From: Diabrotica undecimpunctata
Lineage: Eukaryota; Arthropoda; Insecta; Coleoptera; Chrysomelidae
Assembly: GCF_040954645.1 (NCBI RefSeq)
Contig: NC_092806.1
Location: 111,149,231-111,213,230 of the forward strand
Length of the DNA: 64,000 bases
Direction: 5' to 3'
Of the stretch, positions 1-10,924 are shown piece by piece. Every line of letters begins with the position of its first letter. Position 1 is the first letter of the stretch. The translations under genes were made by a program, and so were the position numbers. A model generated the notes under the pieces. The model was not told where the DNA came from. It saw nothing but the letters and a program-made list of their open reading frames with translations, and ran no database searches.

Positions 1-295
1 TTATAATTTGTAAAATAAATGACTACTGTTCTTATATCCGCAAATGCAGGTGATTCAACTAATATATCGTCCGCTATATCACTCCATTACTCTTGCATGT
101 ATACCGGCGAGAATAAAATATTATGAAAGTAACATTAATATTATATGAACGAGGAACTCTTATTATAAATTTATGGTTAATATACAAATTAATATACATT
201 AATAATCATGTAACTATCTTTATGACATCTAGTCATAGTTTGAAACGGATGGCCATATAAATTATTTGAATATTCATATTTTATTAAGTTAGATT

Positions 296-354
296 ATGGG
301 GTAAATTCATTATTTCCTTCGTCAAGAAATGATGAAGGAAACGTTTTACCCCAT
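296..354. repeat. Short inverted repeat
   Basis: The arms atggggtaaa and tttaccccat flank inner arms tttccttc and gaaggaaa, giving an imperfect 59-bp hairpin. It lies at the downstream edge of the decayed IS630-like transposase and could be part of its terminus, but I cannot show this. Confidence 0.5.
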
Positions 355-359
355 ATTAA

Positions 360-790
360 CTCTATTGGATTTAGTTGACAATGATAAGGTGGCAAATGTA
401 ATACCGTTATTCCTTTAATGGAATATTAATTCCATTTTAAACATAGTCTGATCATATGTTATTGTTGTGTGTTGAAGCCAGTGAATTATATCTACTTTTT
501 TACTTGACTGTGGCGGTAACTTTTCCACTAATTTTGAGTGATAGCTGGAATTATCGAAAACAACGGCAGTAATATTGGGTAGAAAATTTAATACCTGAGA
601 AAAGTAATCCTCAAAAATATCGCAGTTTATTTTTTAGTGGTAATCTCTAGTGGATTTTGAAATGAACTCAAATAAACTATTTTCTATAAGACTATGTAAT
701 AATTTCTATAACTTATCTCGGTCAAAGTAAGGAAAATGATTATCTCTTATTGCCTTTAATATTGTATCTAATGTAGAAATTTCATTCTTT
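360..790 (-). pseudogene. IS630/Tc1-like DDE transposase, C-terminal part (relic)
   Basis: The minus strand reads through ISTLDTILKAIRDNHFPYFD and then FLPNITAVVFDNSSYHSKLV, followed by KKVDIIHWL. The second block is the (V)VxDNxSYH signature around the second catalytic Asp of the insect IS630-like DDE_3 transposases common in multicopy families. Several stops interrupt the frame. The region that should carry the first catalytic Asp (the DExW segment) is missing between FEFISK and STRDYH, so the copy cannot be active. Its upstream half is at 3130-3320, separated by a piggyBac element. Family call moderately sure; the exact subfamily is not determined. Confidence 0.65.
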
Positions 791-792
791 AA

Positions 793-3125
793 CCCTTAAA
801 CGGGCAAATTTTATTTAAAGTGAAATATTAAAAATTTTACATTCTGTTTATTAATTATACATTAAGCAATACAGAAAAAAAATTTTATTAATTTTTATAA
901 ACGTTTGCAAAAAAAACAGTATGTATTTTGTGGGGTACATTGCCCATTTATGGTACACATTAAAAATGCTTATAGAGATGATTTTGTTCAGAGGGATAGG
1001 TGAGGGAGATTCTTTTTAGAGGGTTGAAAATTGCAAACTAATTAATAATTATGTTAGAAAATTAAGAAAGCATTTATCAATTGCAAAACAAATAATTTTC
1101 TTCGACTAAAAGTAAACGTAAAAATTACAAAAAAAATAAAAAAAATACTTATCTAGTTGTTCTTTGTATGGTAAATTCTAAAACAATTTCTAGGTTATTT
1201 CTGGCTGTTACTGGTACTCTAATTTTTTAGACGGTTGCACATCTGCAAAATCGGATTTCCTAGTTTTAGTGATATTGTCACATTTTAGAAGCGATGAAGC
1301 TAAATGTAATCGAAACGTTTTTAATTTATCATGTTTTCCATTTTCAGTAGCCTGCATATCTCTTCTATATATCACCCAAGCGTTATCTACAGACATGTCT
1401 ATTAACTGGATAAATATTCCCAAATACCACCTGTGCGATTTGAAAGGTGTTTTGTATAAAGCGATCAGCATATCAGCTAAATCAACGCCTCCCATTATGT
1501 TTGTTGTATTGTTTTATTATTTGAGAACAACTAACGTCAACTTTTTTTTTTCTCATTTTCACAGTATCTCTTTATTTGGACAATAGGGCTATGGGATATA
1601 TTATATGAACTAGCCAAGGTGACGCATTTGGTGTCTGCTCATTTTACTACAGCTATTCCTGCATCATTATCAACTTTGTAGTCAATGGATCCTCTACATT
1701 TTTTTAACAGAATTTTATCAGACTCCAAAGTGCAATTACGTAATCCGTTACTTCTTATGGTTCCCAGACTGTCTATTCCATGTTCATTTTTTAATAGCGT
1801 GATCAGTTCCAATGAACAGAACCAGTCGTAAACTATTCCAGAAACTCCTGCCCTTACAAACATTTTGAAACCCCACTTTCTAGGTTTTTTCGGCAAGTAT
1901 TAGCGAAGAATTCCCTCTTTGGTTTCTTTGTAACTAATCATCATTTCATCAATCGAATACTGATTTTCTCCTTCAATTTTATCACAGTTTGATAGAATTC
2001 TTTCCAAAAGGTACCTGATTTTGAATAAACGTTCTTGGTTGGCATCTACACTGTTATCTTGGAAGTGTATTAGTCTACGTAGTTTTTTAAATCTTTTTAT
2101 GGGCATCACATCTGCTATAATACTGTAGCGTGTGTTGATTGACCAGTAGTCTTCGAATGATGGCATTCTTATTATACTCATTAAAATTTCTATTTCTATA
2201 AATGTTTTAATTCCAGATGGAGAAGTATTGATTGATGTCCCGGTTGTAAAAGTAGAGTAGAAATTCGTTTGTTATGCAATATATTGCATAATAGAATCAT
2301 CCCAAAACATTTGAAAATATTGCAAAGGTGTAAGTACATTAGGTGGAGCTTCATACTCACTTTCAATGGGGATTTTGTTGCGTTGAAAGTTTTCTTTCAC
2401 CCAATTGTAGTTGCTCCCAACTTTTTTATATTTTTTTGGTTACTTTCCTTCAGATTTGAAATTCTAATGGATAATGGTATCTCATCATCCGTGTCATATT
2501 CATCATCTTCATTTTAATGTTGCTCGATTGTTTCGGTAGGTAGGTGTGGAAGTAAACTTTCTGGTTCAAAATTAGGGTCCAGATCACTGTCGTCCATCTC
2601 CTCATCACTAGATGATCCAACATAGTACTACAATTTGAGAACCTCTGTTTTTTCTATAAAAACTGCCACATGGAACCGTATTAAGCTGAAAAAAAAGCTA
2701 GATAAGATTTGGATTTCCCGTACATTTTTATGGGCGTGGTATCTTGAGAGATACAAACAAGTGTAAAAAAGTTGTTGGTACTTTATACAAATTTTATAAC
2801 GATAAAATAGAAATGTACTAAGATTTTCTAAAGTATTTTTACTGCTTTTAACTTCTCAAATAAAGAAAAACAATGAGTAGAAGGTTTTTTATTGCTTTAC
2901 AAGACTTATCGTCTCCATTTTGTCGACCGTATCACTACACTGCTAAAAACACACTGACAAATAATGGATTTCCCCACCCGCTACCCGTTACCATACCGTA
3001 TAATACGTCAGTCTGCTTGTGGATCTCACAGTACACAATGCTCGATTTGCAGCAAATTTAACGAAGTTCTCGTAAAAAATTTTAGATATCAATGTATCTC
3101 ATAGAATACAATTACCCATTCAGGG
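793..3125 (-). mobile_element. piggyBac-like element, relic 1, with TTAA target duplication
   Basis: The element is bounded by TTAA at 789-792 and 3126-3129. The ends read inward as CCCTTAAACGGGCAAATT on the left and CCCTGAATGGGTAATT on the right (reverse complement), matching imperfectly with one gap. TTAA duplication and CCC-starting ends are defining piggyBac traits. The length is 2333 bp, normal for the superfamily. The element sits inside an IS630-like transposase reading frame that reads through when the insert and one TTAA are ignored. The internal transposase is broken by frameshifts and stops. Confidence 0.85.
1208..2625 (-). pseudogene. piggyBac transposase relic 1
   Basis: Reading the minus strand, the order is: an acidic N-terminus (GSSSDEEMDDSDLDPNFEPE near 2600), a block with SFEDYWSINTRYSIIADVMP (2181-1900), a block with MPKKPRKWGFKMFVRAGVSG (1896-1639), then MGGVDLADMLIALYKT (1495-1208). 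These match the N-terminal acidic region, the insertion-prone catalytic core and the segment around the third catalytic Asp (GGVDLAD) of DDE_Tnp_1_7 transposases. At least four frame breaks separate them. The strongly cysteine-rich C-terminus is not apparent. Inactive fossil; its subfamily differs from the other two piggyBac copies in this window. Confidence 0.8.
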
Positions 3126-3129
3126 TTAA

Positions 3130-3320
3130 ATACAACAAATGGAATTTTTTCTAGAGAACGTTGCTATGAAAGTCATCAATTTCCATTGGTTGTTCTCCTA
3201 CATGTCTTTTTGGCTCAGTAATGTTCCCTTGTTTTCTATCACTTAATAATCTATAAACGGTTGTTTCACTAACACCTGTCATACCGGAGCACATAGTCAC
3301 TACATTATTAACGGTTGTTT
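3130..3320 (-). pseudogene. IS630/Tc1-like transposase, N-terminal helix-turn-helix part (relic)
   Basis: The minus strand reads MTGVSETTVYRLLSDRKQGN and then GEQPMEIDDFHSNVL, the winged HTH plus linker typical of the N-terminus of insect IS630-like transposases (consensus TGLSKSTVYR...LDDFD). Reading on toward the piggyBac insertion gives KFHLLYL; across the TTAA at 3126-3129/789-792 the frame continues as KNEISTLDTIL. So this and the fragment at 360-790 were one gene before the insertion. One stop lies between SNVL and KKF. Confidence 0.6.
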
Positions 3321-3329
3321 AAGGTTTAA

Positions 3330-3961
3330 AGGTTGTTGATGAACTTGTTGTTCATTGTTGTTGATTAACCAACTTGTTCTAACAACCTGGCCAGGACCAG
3401 TGCAATACAAACCAATACAGTCCCGTTTCCTACTAAGATATATTGTGACTACACTTTTTCATGTTTCACTCTTTACTGTTAGGGGTAATACCCTACTAGT
3501 TGGTGTATGTATCTTCTGTGCCTTGGCGGTCTGTTTTCTTAGTCCTACGATTTGAATGTTTTTATACATTTTTTCATTATTATCATAAACAGGAATATGG
3601 GTATTCAACTTGCTTTATATTTTGTATTTAAACTAATTACAATTTTTGTGTGGCATTTCATAAGTTCAGATATAATTTAAATAAGCAGATTGTTTATTTT
3701 TATATTCTGCTAATGATACCACTTCTACTATTCTACTGTTTTTTACGTATTTCTTTCTCTTTCGATAACTAATTGTCGAAACCAAATTAAGATTTCTGCT
3801 TTAATCTGTGCCTTCTAAGAATTGCAAGGCAAAACAGACGTTGATAAAGATGTAATTAGAGACATGGGAAATCTAAAATTGCCATCCATAACATATCTCC
3901 TCAACTAAGCAAAAATCCTTAGCGAATTGGTTTCTAGTACTCATGAAGAGTACACCGAAAT
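3330..3961. other. Unassigned AT-rich stretch
   Basis: I see no coding region or element I recognise. Short direct repeats of ttgttgat/aacttgttgtt occur at 3335-3375. The stretch ends at the left arm of the fold-back element. Confidence 0.4.
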
Positions 3962-4349
3962 AAAAGGGAAGGCAGTTAATATTTGATTTTACGTAAAGTG
4001 CGTCTGTATATCCGCTTTACGTATTTCATCCTAAAAGGAATCTTCGGAGCGGCTATCTACAAACGCTCTGAACGTGAAAACAATATTTCCTGTCGTAGTA
4101 GAAGCAACACTAAAATGGCTTCGATATGGACGATTTCGACAATTAGTTTCCGGATTTCTTATCAGATGTCGCTATTGGGTCCATATCGAAGCCATTTAAG
4201 TGTTGCTTCTACTACGACAGGAAATATTGTTTTTACGTTCAGCGCGTTTGTAAATAGCTGCTCCGAAGATTCATTTTAGGATGAAATACGTATAAGCGGA
4301 TATACAGACGCACTATACGTAAAATCAAATCTTAACTGCCTTTCCTTTT
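3962..4349. mobile_element. Fold-back MITE with ~170-bp inverted arms
   Basis: The left arm (3962-4130) and right arm (4180-4349) are inverted copies with only scattered differences; the outer ends are aaaagggaaggcagtt and aactgcctttcctttt. A 49-bp unpaired centre (4131-4179) separates them. There is no transposase; an open frame of 98 codons across it is a by-product of the arms. Such long-armed, gene-free elements are non-autonomous fold-back transposons or MITEs. The superfamily cannot be told, because the flanks show no clear target duplication. Confidence 0.85.
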
Positions 4350-4865
4350 GCTTTATTTTCTTATGTGTTCACACTCTGTTGAACACGTTAGCCCCATGAG
4401 GTAGAATACGCTTGTCTTAACTAATCTTGCTATTTGAACGATGTGGTATACATATTATGTCGCATTGCAAGCAGTTTTATTTTGAATCGAAACACACCGT
4501 GTGTACCATGGTGTCTAATGGAAATCGAAAGAGATGTAGGGAACCACACGTTAATATTAGTCCATTAGTTTAGAATCTTTTTTTGGCTCTTATATATTGT
4601 AATTCCGCGAAATAAGAAAAAAGCAGTTTCCAATGATGTTACAATTTTATTGCCTAAAATATTAGATATACACCGCAAATTTAATACGGGTATAAAGTAA
4701 CAGTGCCTCTAATTTGTTATAAAAACAAGTACATATTTTAGTTATACGTTGATATAAAACCTCGACAACTAAAAAACTAAAAAAATCGCTGGAAGATGTT
4801 CAAACTAACAAAACCATAAAAGAACAACCTAATCCTTAGGCATCCATCATCCTAATTAAAACTTT
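4350..4865. other. Unassigned; probably includes the 3' part of piggyBac relic 2
   Basis: Non-coding AT-rich DNA downstream (minus strand) of the piggyBac relic at 4866-6750. I could not find its terminal inverted repeat or TTAA with confidence. Confidence 0.35.
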
Positions 4866-6750
4866 TTATTCTATTTTTTTGTTAAAATTATGATCAACAA
4901 AAAAAAAACAAGGAATACAGCAAGGTTTTGTACAGGCAGAACAGTGCCGCTTTAAACATGTTGCTTTATTTAGTGCAATTTTGCCCTCGTTTGTTGCCTT
5001 TATAGTACGATAACACACGACACAACGCAATCGTGAATTATGTTGAAATAAAATATGTTTATTGTTTCCCACATCGTCTGGTTGGGGAAATCGGTGAGTT
5101 TCAGTTTGTCCCAGGCGAGATGAATGTCGAAAATCTGTAATAAATATTTTGTTTTTAGTTACTTCCTTACATACTAAGTAAGCGTTTACGATGGTTGAAG
5201 CTAACAAAAACTTCACTACAACTTTTTTGTACCACTTAGTACCCCTACGTTAACAATACGAATAGCCTTTGATTTGGTCCGATATATCGATAAACGATTT
5301 TGCTTCATTATAATCCACGACAAATTCTGGTTTTTGAGTTTGGCCAACTCGATTCTATATAGTTTTTAGCTTATCTGTGTGAACCGTACTTAGCATAAGA
5401 ATATCTCTCTTGTCACGCTATTTTAAAACGACTATTCCCGTATCAATTTTTGTCCAATTAGGTCTTTTTTATTTTGTACTGCATCTTTAAAATTGTATTC
5501 CACACTCAACTAAACATCGAGTTTTCGATTTCTTCAAAGTGTTAAAAATGAGTTTTTTTAGTCAACAATTCAGTACCCAAAGAAACACTTGTGTAATAAT
5601 TAACCTTGTATAAACGGCCAATACAATTCAAAAGTCCTTCAATAGGATAAAGTACTACATTCGCGGACGAATTTTCACCATAGGCAGTATCGGTACCACA
5701 ATAGATTTTAAAATTGTATGTGTACACAGAATAACTTATACATTTTTATAGCGAACTTGTGTTTTTTGTCTTTGATATAACTGATTGAACCGAATGCGTC
5801 CTCGAAATAGAACCATGTTTTTTTTACGCAAACTTAGCACACAGTAGGAGTATAGTGTACATATTTGGAATCTTTCTACAAGTTTACTAAGCAATGTAGT
5901 TAATTTTATTGAAGTCTATCGTTATTAAGCGCAATATCTACATGATGCCAAAATGCCACAGCCAAAAGTAGTTCAAACCTATTACGAGAAAAAAATTTAA
6001 AAATCTAATAAGAATACAAAAAACACCGTTTCCAATATGACCTTAGTGATGTATATTTGACCAAACCCATGCACAAAAAATTCAGTTTTTCTATTTCTAA
6101 ATTATTAGTAGGAATCCATTTCTTTTGTTTGTCTAAACACTCGTTTGAATAACGATTAGTCTCCACTACCATATGATTAATTATTTCATCAGTGACGAAT
6201 AATTTTAAAATATCAAGTGTTTTTTTGTAACATTCTTGATATAATTTAGCACCAAATCCAACATAGTAATAGTCTCCCGTTTTATCCAACATTTGGGGCT
6301 AAAAATGAAAAGTACTTTAGAGACGAACCATCGACAAAGCGCCATTTTAAGGTAAAAATGTAATTATTACCAACGCCTTCATTACTTTTATTTTTATTAT
6401 CGAAACTGTCCACGGAGTACTGTAAAATAATATCTTGTATTACTGGATTCAACATATCGGTTTTAGTACTAGGCGCAATATTTTCATGTGCACTGATTGA
6501 AGCACCACCATCTCGAACCTGCTGTTTTATAACAGTTTTTTGTGCATTGCTTGAAGTCCCCTCATCTTTAACCTGCTTGTTTTTCTTTGAAAGATCGACT
6601 TTTAAACGTTTCTTAGAGTGGATAAAATTACTCTCAGAACTATTGTCTTACTCAGAACTAACACTTGGTTTATAGACGTCTGATAAATACACATCGTCAA
6701 AATCACCACCTACACTGTCTTCGTCAGATAACAATTCATTTCACAAGTTT
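4866..6750 (-). pseudogene. piggyBac transposase relic 2
   Basis: Blocks appear in piggyBac order on the minus strand: an acidic N-terminus near 6740-6660, KPSVSSE and a Lys-rich linker, LFVTDEIINHMVVETNRYSN (6292-6005), YNFKIYCGTDTAYGENS and LYKVNYYTSVSLGTELLTKK (5727-5542; the N of KVNYY replaces the usual catalytic D of VDNYY), FVVDYNEAKSFIDISDQIK, KFLLASTIVNAYLVCKEVTK, and a cysteine-rich tail with CVVCY and CSACTKPCCIPC (5216-4866). Multiple stops and frameshifts break it. It belongs to the PGBD subfamily carrying the DYNxAKxxIDxSDQ motif, distinct from the element at 27.4 kb. Its ends were not found. Confidence 0.8.
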
Positions 6751-7125
6751 TCAAGTTTTTTTTAGATTAGATTCGTATGACATTATAATATTTGACGAGA
6801 ACCAAGATCGACAACTGCACAATGCATACTACCGAGCTGTGCATGAATAACTTAATGCCGAGAACATGACTTATGCACGTTTTGACTTATAAAAAATACA
6901 CCACCCTTCTATTGTGTCTCGTGGTCCTAGGATTCAAACTGGGTTCGCTAGGCCGCGCGACAAAGAATGAGCACCTCAGAAAATAACCACAAAATATACC
7001 TTTTGAAAAAGTCACATGAAATTGTTTAACTGAGGCTAAATTATTATAAAAAGTAATCTCTCTGCTCACGATGCAACACTCTCTCTCACAGGGCTACATT
7101 TTCATACTGGAATTACTGGTGATGA
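6751..7125. other. Unassigned stretch with a weak B-box-like site
   Basis: No convincing gene. On the minus strand near 6930-6950 the string AGTTTGAATCC resembles a tRNA/SINE B box, but no matching A box or tail is visible. Confidence 0.3.
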
Positions 7126-7126
7126 A

Positions 7127-7360
7127 ACAGAAGCATCGATTATTAGAAGACTCCGAATCAACCACACCAAACTTACCCATAGTTTCTTGTTGTCCTCGGG
7201 AACTCGCCCAACTGGCCACTTTTGCAATGTTTACCTGACTGTATAACACATCCTCACCGACCGCAAACAATTCACAACTTGTATAAAGCACTGGACTTGA
7301 AACCTACTCTTAAGGAAATGCTGAATAACTCTACAGAGATCACAAAAACTATATAGTTTA
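7127..7360 (+). pseudogene. Jockey-like non-LTR retrotransposon, C-terminal tail of ORF2
   Basis: The plus strand reads IIRRLRINHTKLTHSFLLSS, then HFCNVYLTV, a stop, HILTDRKQF. This is the conserved segment after RNase H in Jockey-like ORF2 proteins (RLRIGHTxLTH, a Cys pair, LTVxHIL, C). One TGA/TAA-type stop interrupts it, and no RT domain is found upstream, so it is a 5'-truncated copy. Downstream the reading ends near 7360 in AT-rich sequence. Confidence 0.7.
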
Positions 7361-8073
7361 TAAAAACCGCTTAACTCCACCAGAAGATTTAACCTAATAG
7401 ACATTAGTTAAAGTGATATAATATTTATTTGTTCTCATTATTTATTATATATTTAATACTATTGTGCCTGTACCAATGGCCATAGTTGTCGAGATACTTC
7501 ATATAATTAAAAAAAATTCAAAAAGTAAATAAGGTAAATTTGGCCGGTGGCACCAGATTTTTATATCCTATGGCGGGGCTTACCGTATTAAAATATTTAT
7601 TACCTTTTCTTGTACACCAAATACACTATCGCTAATATATCTTTATAGATCAACGATATTCATAATTTGCAATAAAATATAATACTATACATTTAATATC
7701 CTGTTTGGTAATTGATATATAACAAGTTATTACAAAGAAACAATATATTAAGTTTCTAAAACGTTGTATGTAGCCCATTGTTTCTATATTATGTTAATAT
7801 CGTTATTTAGTGTCGTAATAAAATTAAAATATGTATTGCCTAAGATTGCTACTTCTGTAAACATGGGAAACTATGAGGATATTGTTCGTATCGGGTTAGG
7901 TTATTTTTTTTAAACCTTTATACGTACACAATATTTGTTTTATGGCCATGAAAGTAATTTTTTATTCTTTTTTTTTTTTCATACTTTTTTTATGCTCTTT
8001 TTAATTTATTCCTGTTAGATATATACACATAAATCAGACAGTTTATTAATTAATTTATTTTAAATTATTTTAA
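7361..8073. other. Unassigned AT-rich stretch
   Basis: No gene or element recognised between the Jockey-like tail and the Helitron terminus. Confidence 0.35.
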
Positions 8074-8110
8074 ACTAGCTGAGCCGGCAAGCTTCGCGCC
8101 GCCTTAGAAT
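8074..8110 (-). mobile_element. Helitron 3' terminus (CTAGT with hairpin)
   Basis: On the minus strand the sequence CGGCGCGAAGCTTGCCG can form a short hairpin and is followed by GCTCAG and CTAGT, next to a T. Helitron 3' ends carry a GC-rich hairpin a few bases before CTRRT and insert between A and T. It lies downstream of the Helitron-type helicase fragment in the same orientation, which supports the call. Confidence 0.6.
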
Positions 8111-8870
8111 TAAATAATGTGCGAAAGTTTAATAAGCTTCTCTTTCGAGTCTCACCTCGAATCCGGCGAGGTGTCAATAGCGACTTTACCATTTTCAATA
8201 TCTAAGAACTGTTTCGAAAACAAAATTGTATTTTGATCTTGTTGCAAAAACACTAGCATGTTATTTGTCAGTTGGAGCATGTTTACGTGCCTTCTTAAAT
8301 TAGATGATGTTAGGCATGCATTGGTTTAGAGCAGCAAGCTCAAAAACAAAAATAGCCATTATGATTGACAACCTCCGTAGGAAGACGGCACTCTAAGAAG
8401 AAAAAGGCATGCGTTCAGTTCATCCACAATAGTTAATTGGGACATAATTATTAAATAAGAATTAGTCTGACAGTAGAATAATGGCTTAACCAAAAATGTT
8501 TTTGATTGTTACGAATAAATTTCGTCTAGTGCCTGTAATGACCTCTGGTGGGCCAATGTACATTCATCCCAAACGACTAATTTGCAAACCTGAAAGGCTC
8601 TATTTTTGGCCATGTTGCAATCTGGTGTTTCATTTATTTGTATATTTAATGGTAATTTCAAGGCAAAATGTGCAGTTCGTCCGCATTCTAATAAAGTTGT
8701 AGATATTTCAGATAAAGCCAACGCTAATGGTTTTTCCGTCCATTCCAAAGCACCAAGGAAGTAAATTCTACAGCTTCTATCAAAGTATCGTATGCAATGC
8801 TTTGTTGTTGATTCAATTGTGGAAAATTTATACAAACTATTTCGGTAAATGCTTCAGTGTTGAACTGTTG
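8111..8870 (-). pseudogene. Helitron Rep-Helicase, helicase-domain fragment
   Basis: A 108-codon open piece (8835-8509) contains LALALSEISTTLLECGRTAH, FALKLPLNIQINETPDCNMA and KLVVWDECTLAHQRSLQALD. These are the Pif1-like helicase motifs of Helitron RepHel proteins (TLL.GGRTAHSALKLPLN, the Walker-B-type WDEC). Further along the minus strand ASVFATR and NGKVAIDTS match the later NMR...NGK.P segment, with deletions. The Rep (HUH) domain, the Walker A part and the helicase end are missing or broken. A dead, internally deleted copy that shares its 3' end with the terminus at 8074. Confidence 0.75.
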
Positions 8871-9117
8871 TTCTCTTTGTAACTGTGTAAAGTCACAAAG
8901 AAAAGGAATAACATGTATTAAAATATTAATGGTGTGTCATAAATTATCTTTGAAAGATATGTTAAGCTTCATAAAAAAACTATGTTTTCATAATAAACTA
9001 AAATAAAAAAAAAATAAAATAAAAGACATACCAAATGACAGACCAAAAAATTTAGTTAGCATACTGCGGATCTGTTAATATTCGTCAATAATAAGATTTG
9101 CTTTTATTAGATATATC
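8871..9117. other. Unassigned AT-rich stretch
   Basis: No feature recognised between the Helitron fragment and the minisatellite. Confidence 0.3.
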
Positions 9118-9724
9118 TTTTATTTTATTCTATTTTATTTCATTTTATTTCATTTTATATCATTTTATCCTATTTAATGGCATTTTATTTTAGTTTATTT
9201 TATTTTATTCTATTTTACTCCATTTTGTTCTGTTTTATTCTATCTAATTTTGATTTATTTTAATTTTATTGAAATTAAATTTATTTTATTCTATTTGATT
9301 CTATTCTATTATATATTCTATTTTATTCTATTTTACTCTATTTTATTCTATTTTATTTTATTTTATTCTATTTTATTCTATTTTATTCTGTTTTATTCTA
9401 TTTTATTCTATTTTATTCTATTTTATTCTATTTTATTCTATTTTATTCTATTTTATTCTATTTTATTCTATTTTATTCTATTTTATTCTATTTTATTCTA
9501 TTTTATTCTATTTTATTCTATTTTATTTTATTCTATTTTATTCTTTTTTATTCTATTTTATTCTATTTTATTATATTTTATTCTATTTTATTCTATTTTA
9601 TTCTATTTTATTCTAGTTTATTCTACTTTATTCTGTTTTATTCTATTTTATTTTGTTTTATTTTATTATATCTTATTTTAATTTTATTTTTTATTATTTT
9701 ATTTAATTTAATTTTATTTTATTT
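9118..9724. repeat. TTTTATTCTA minisatellite
   Basis: About 600 bp of the 10-mer tattttattc repeated in tandem, nearly perfect from 9340 to 9640 and degenerate at both edges. The 143-codon open frame over it (alternating FILFYS units) is a by-product of a repeat whose length is not a multiple of three but lacks stops, not a gene. Confidence 0.95.
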
Positions 9725-10180
9725 CACACTTTTGACTAAAATCTACCTAAAAAAATATATATGTTGTCAAGTCTTTCTTTAAAAAAGGGTCTTTGTCGTT
9801 GGTGATCGATCAGCTCTTTGCTTTATTGCTGTAGTTCTGAGCCTTTTATCAATTTACCATCTTCCGAGCAACAATGTACACTTTAGCTTCCGAGAAACAA
9901 TGGATGTTGTAGTTTAAGGATGAAGCTATAATAATTTTTGTGTTTTGGAAAAAAGTGAAGCAATAAAATGCATTGTTAATTTTTAACTACATTAATAAAT
10001 TAAATAAAAACCATGTATGAACTAGTCTTAATTACTAAATATATAATTTTTTCAATAATCAGTAGCGTCTGAACCTCGGCAGAGGTTAGAAGTGTTTACA
10101 GTGATAGAGTTTATATACACATGTACCTAGTATTCCCCAACAGAGATTATAATATATTTCAAGCTCTTTTAAAAACGTGT
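9725..10180. other. Unassigned; possible degenerate leading unit of the tandem array
   Basis: AT-rich sequence without a recognisable gene. The stretch from about 10060 weakly resembles the following tandem units. Confidence 0.3.
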
Positions 10181-10890
10181 AACCCCTTTCGTTGTCGAGA
10201 TATAGATATGGCTATACTACATTTAGCGTGAAGTTAGCATAGTCATTGTTTCCCGGAAGCAGTTACACCAATATATTGTTTCTTGACGTAAAACTTCAAC
10301 AATAAATTAGCAATTAATTCCTTGCCGTTCACTTTTTTAGTTTCGTCGTTTTTGCCCAATATCTTTATTTTTCCATTGATGATTTTTGCAGTAGGGGATG
10401 ATGGGGTAGTTTTGGGGATTGTTCAATATACAAATCAACAGCAATTAATTAGCAATAAAATATACTGCCAGGATGGGCTCTACACTCTTTTCCTTGTCGA
10501 GGTATAGCTATGGCTATGTTAGCTTTACGGTAAAGTTAGTATAATCATTGTTTCTCGGAAACGGTTACCACCATAAAAATTTTTTTAGTGTAAAAAACCA
10601 ATTCCTTGCGGTTTGCTTTTCGGCTAATATTTCGGTTTTCTATGGTGTGTTTTGAGCTAGGATATGATGGGGTAGCTTTTGGGGATTGGTTAATATACCA
10701 ATTAACAGCACTTAATTAGCAATAAAATATGCTGTCAACATAAGCCCTGTACCCCTTTCCTTGCCGAGATATAGCTATTTCGATGTTAGCTTTACCGTTA
10801 AATTAGCATACCCACTGTTTTTTGGAAATCGCTACAGCAATAATTTTTTTCTTTCAGTAATAGATTAGCAATAAATTAAATTGCTGGTCT
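10181..10890. repeat. Satellite-like tandem repeat, ~270-300 bp unit, about 2.5 copies
   Basis: Three units begin with nearly the same string: cccctttcgttgtcgagata (10183), ctcttttccttgtcgaggta (about 10485) and cccctttccttgccgagata (10752). Each continues with tagctatggctat...ttagctttac, a gttagcata block, cattgtttctcggaaac, and gatgatggggtag followed by ggggattg. Spacing is ~300 then ~270 bp. The last unit is cut short near 10890. No coding potential. It behaves like a fragment of a dispersed satellite. Confidence 0.8.
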
Positions 10891-10924
10891 GAATTCGGTC
10901 TTATAAAATAGATATGCTAACTTT

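Noticed and set aside
3983..4279. A 98-codon plus-strand open frame
   Set aside because: It spans both arms and the centre of the fold-back MITE and resembles no protein.
6920..6960. Possible tRNA-derived SINE (B-box-like AGTTTGAATCC on the minus strand)
   Set aside because: No A box at the right distance, no tail, no target duplication visible.
7094..7291. A 65-codon minus-strand open frame
   Set aside because: It is the antisense shadow of the Jockey-like C-terminal fragment on the plus strand.
9250..9681. A 143-codon open frame of alternating Phe-Ile-Leu-Tyr-Ser units
   Set aside because: It is the translation of a TTTTATTCTA minisatellite; no start context, no family.
9118..10890. CRISPR-like array
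   Set aside because: Repeats are contiguous minisatellite or satellite units without unique spacers, in eukaryotic DNA.
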